5,313 nt of DNA from Vampirovibrionales bacterium (GTDB taxonomy: Bacteria; Cyanobacteriota; Vampirovibrionia; Vampirovibrionales; JAJTHC01): contig JAJTHC010000146.1 in assembly GCA_021299615.1 (NCBI GenBank), positions 1-5,313 of the forward strand. The letters run 5' to 3'. The first letter of the stretch is position 1. Every line of letters starts with the position of its first letter. A program made the translations under genes and the position numbers. The notes under the pieces were generated by a model. The model made no database searches. It was not told where the DNA came from and was given only the letters and a program-made list of their open reading frames with translations. Positions 3,951-5,313 of this stretch are shown one piece after another.

Positions 3951-5313
3951 ATGAACTGGATTTTTCTGCTAAGCGGTGTGGGGCTTGGGGCGTTGGTGAG
4001 CTATCTTATTTTTCAGGCTCAAGCGAATCAACGCATCACCACGATTCAAGCTCAAGTGACTGAAAAAGATCTGCAAGTGGTTCGCCTTGAAGAACAACGC
4101 CAGCATCTGCAGAATGAACTCGCTACGCTGAAAGAACAGGCTCAACAGTATTATGACGACCTTTCCGTCAAGCAAGATGCCTTGGCGAGTGAAAAAGAAG
4201 CCAATGCATCGCTCAAAAGTCAAGTGGAGTCTTGGGAAGCTCGCTTTAGCGAATCGAAAAGCGAGTGGGAAAAATTGTGGAAGGAAAACTTGCAACAGTT
4301 TTTAAGCCAAGAATTGACGCAGACTAGGGAGCAGCTCAACAAGCTGGCTCAAGCGGAAGATGAAGAACGGCATCAACGCTTTACAGGGCTGGTGGATCCT
4401 GTGAAAAAAATGCTCGACGATTACCAAGCCAAGCTCGATGTGATGAACACGGCGTATGCCACGCAAATCGGGATTGTCAATAATAATGTGGACAAGCTCA
4501 CTTCGGCGAAAAACCAGTTGCTTGCGGTGTTGAAGCACAATAAAGGGGCGGGCGATTGGGGTGAAATCCAGCTCAACATGATTTTAGAAGCGTCTGGCTT
4601 GCAAAAAGACACCCACTATTTCACGCAGAAAAAGCTCGAAGGGAGCAAGGGCATCCCTGATGTCGTCGTGAAAATGGAGCAGGAACGCTATGTGGTGATT
4701 GATTGTAAGACGCTCCGCTTTTCGAGCAAGCCCCTGAATGACTTTGAGCAAGACGACGAAAACGCAGAAAATGCTCCCATGGAAGCAGGTTTTACCGATG
4801 CAAAAGCCTTGGTCACGTCGATTCGTCAAGCGGTGAAAAGCCTGAACATGAAGGATTATCTTCAAAATAACACGAAGCAAACCCCTGATTTTGTGGTGAT
4901 GTTCCTGCCTCAAGAATCGATGCTGTCTCACGCCTTGGACGAAGACAAGGACTTGTGGCAATTTGCGTGGGAAAGGCACGTCGTGTTGAGTTCACCACTG
5001 ACGCTGATTGCCTTATTGCGGACGATTCACATGGGGTGGAGCCAGTACAACTTCACGCAGAACATGGAAGAAGTGAAAAAAATCGGCATTGAACTGCACG
5101 AGCGTTTGGTGCGTATGGCGAAAAGTCTGCAAGCCGTGGATGAAAAATACAAGCACTTGGGTGATGCCTTGCAAGATGTGAAAACCAAGCACGACGGTCA
5201 ACAGGGGCTGGTGAAAAGCCTTCAGAAGTTGGAAAAAATAGGGGTGAAGTCATCGGCGGTTTTACCGAAGGAACTGGCATCACTTGAAGACGACACCCCT
5301 GTATTGCTGGAAA
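3951..5313 (+). CDS. rmuC: RmuC-family DNA recombination protein, 3' end cut by the window edge
   Basis: The frame is open for 454 codons from the ATG at 3951 to the last base. E. coli RmuC is about 475 residues, so little is likely missing. Residues about 3-22 are a hydrophobic N-terminal anchor, followed by a long coiled coil rich in Glu, Gln and Lys (about 28-140), then the RmuC core. Hallmarks are GAGDWGEIQLNMILEASGL starting near residue 199, with W203 and E205, and IPDVVVKM with D237. Others are VVIDCKT with D251 and K253, PDFVVMFLPQES near 312-323, and VVLSSPLTLIALLRT near 344-358. E205, D237, D251 and K253 fit a PD-(D/E)XK-like nuclease site. The third motif more often reads DSK or DAK, so C252 is a small variation. 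An acidic stretch (about 262-280, DDENAENAP) follows the site. E. coli rmuC is known for limiting recombination at inverted repeats; the biochemical activity here is inferred from the family. It is divergent from the his operon and has its own promoter candidate. Confidence 0.93.
   Translation, partial: MNWIFLLSGVGLGALVSYLIFQAQANQRITTIQAQVTEKDLQVVRLEEQRQHLQNELATLKEQAQQYYDDLSVKQDALASEKEANASLKSQVESWEARFSESKSEWEKLWKENLQQFLSQELTQTREQLNKLAQAEDEERHQRFTGLVDPVKKMLDDYQAKLDVMNTAYATQIGIVNNNVDKLTSAKNQLLAVLKHNKGAGDWGEIQLNMILEASGLQKDTHYFTQKKLEGSKGIPDVVVKMEQERYVVIDCKTLRFSSKPLNDFEQDDENAENAPMEAGFTDAKALVTSIRQAVKSLNMKDYLQNNTKQTPDFVVMFLPQESMLSHALDEDKDLWQFAWERHVVLSSPLTLIALLRTIHMGWSQYNFTQNMEEVKKIGIELHERLVRMAKSLQAVDEKYKHLGDALQDVKTKHDGQQGLVKSLQKLEKIGVKSSAVLPKELASLEDDTPVLLE

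Noticed and set aside
3969..5283. Several minus-strand frames of 61-131 codons opposite rmuC
   Set aside because: They lie opposite a long plus-strand frame with clear RmuC motifs and a consensus ribosome-binding site; their proteins resemble nothing I know.

Overview
The window shows two divergent transcription units separated by an intergenic region of about 400 bases, with a 22-bp tandem-repeat array at the left edge. Base composition is balanced in the genes and visibly AT-richer between 3552 and 3950. Ribosome-binding sites are clear, promoters look like the sigma-70 type, and an RmuC homologue is present, so a bacterium, most likely Gram-negative, is indicated. The monofunctional (not E. 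coli-type bifunctional) HisB is compatible with many phyla, Alphaproteobacteria among them; I cannot name the organism.

Left part (1-254): ten complete 22-bp direct repeats plus one partial copy lie just beyond the end of the last gene of the leftward operon. The array becomes more homogeneous towards the left edge and may continue outside the window. I see no convincing terminator here.

Minus-strand operon (3551 down to 255): a fused hisC-HAD phosphatase gene, hisB, hisH and a 112-codon gene of unknown function. Every junction overlaps (7, 7 and 4 bp) and every start has a Shine-Dalgarno sequence, so the genes are surely co-transcribed and probably translationally coupled. The products cover histidine synthesis steps catalysed by HisB (imidazoleglycerol-phosphate dehydratase), HisC (histidinol-phosphate aminotransferase), and the glutaminase subunit HisH. 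HisB has no histidinol-phosphatase domain, and a HAD phosphatase domain is fused to the C-terminus of HisC. The best inference is that this fusion supplies the missing histidinol-phosphatase, joining two consecutive steps in one 576-residue polypeptide. hisF, the obligate partner of hisH, is not in the window.

Intergenic region (3552-3950): an extended -10 promoter candidate for the his operon, a small hairpin, a 113-bp element with 28-bp imperfect terminal inverted repeats and flanking ACTC direct repeats (MITE-like), a good sigma-70 promoter candidate for the rightward gene, and an 8-bp-arm dyad just before that gene's ribosome-binding site.

Plus strand (3951 to the window end): a nearly complete rmuC homologue that runs off the right edge, with an N-terminal membrane anchor, a coiled coil and a PD-(D/E)XK-type nuclease-like core.

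The most interesting points are the HisC-HAD fusion as a candidate bifunctional enzyme, the unknown 112-residue protein in place of the usual hisA/hisF, the MITE-like element, and the graded tandem array.
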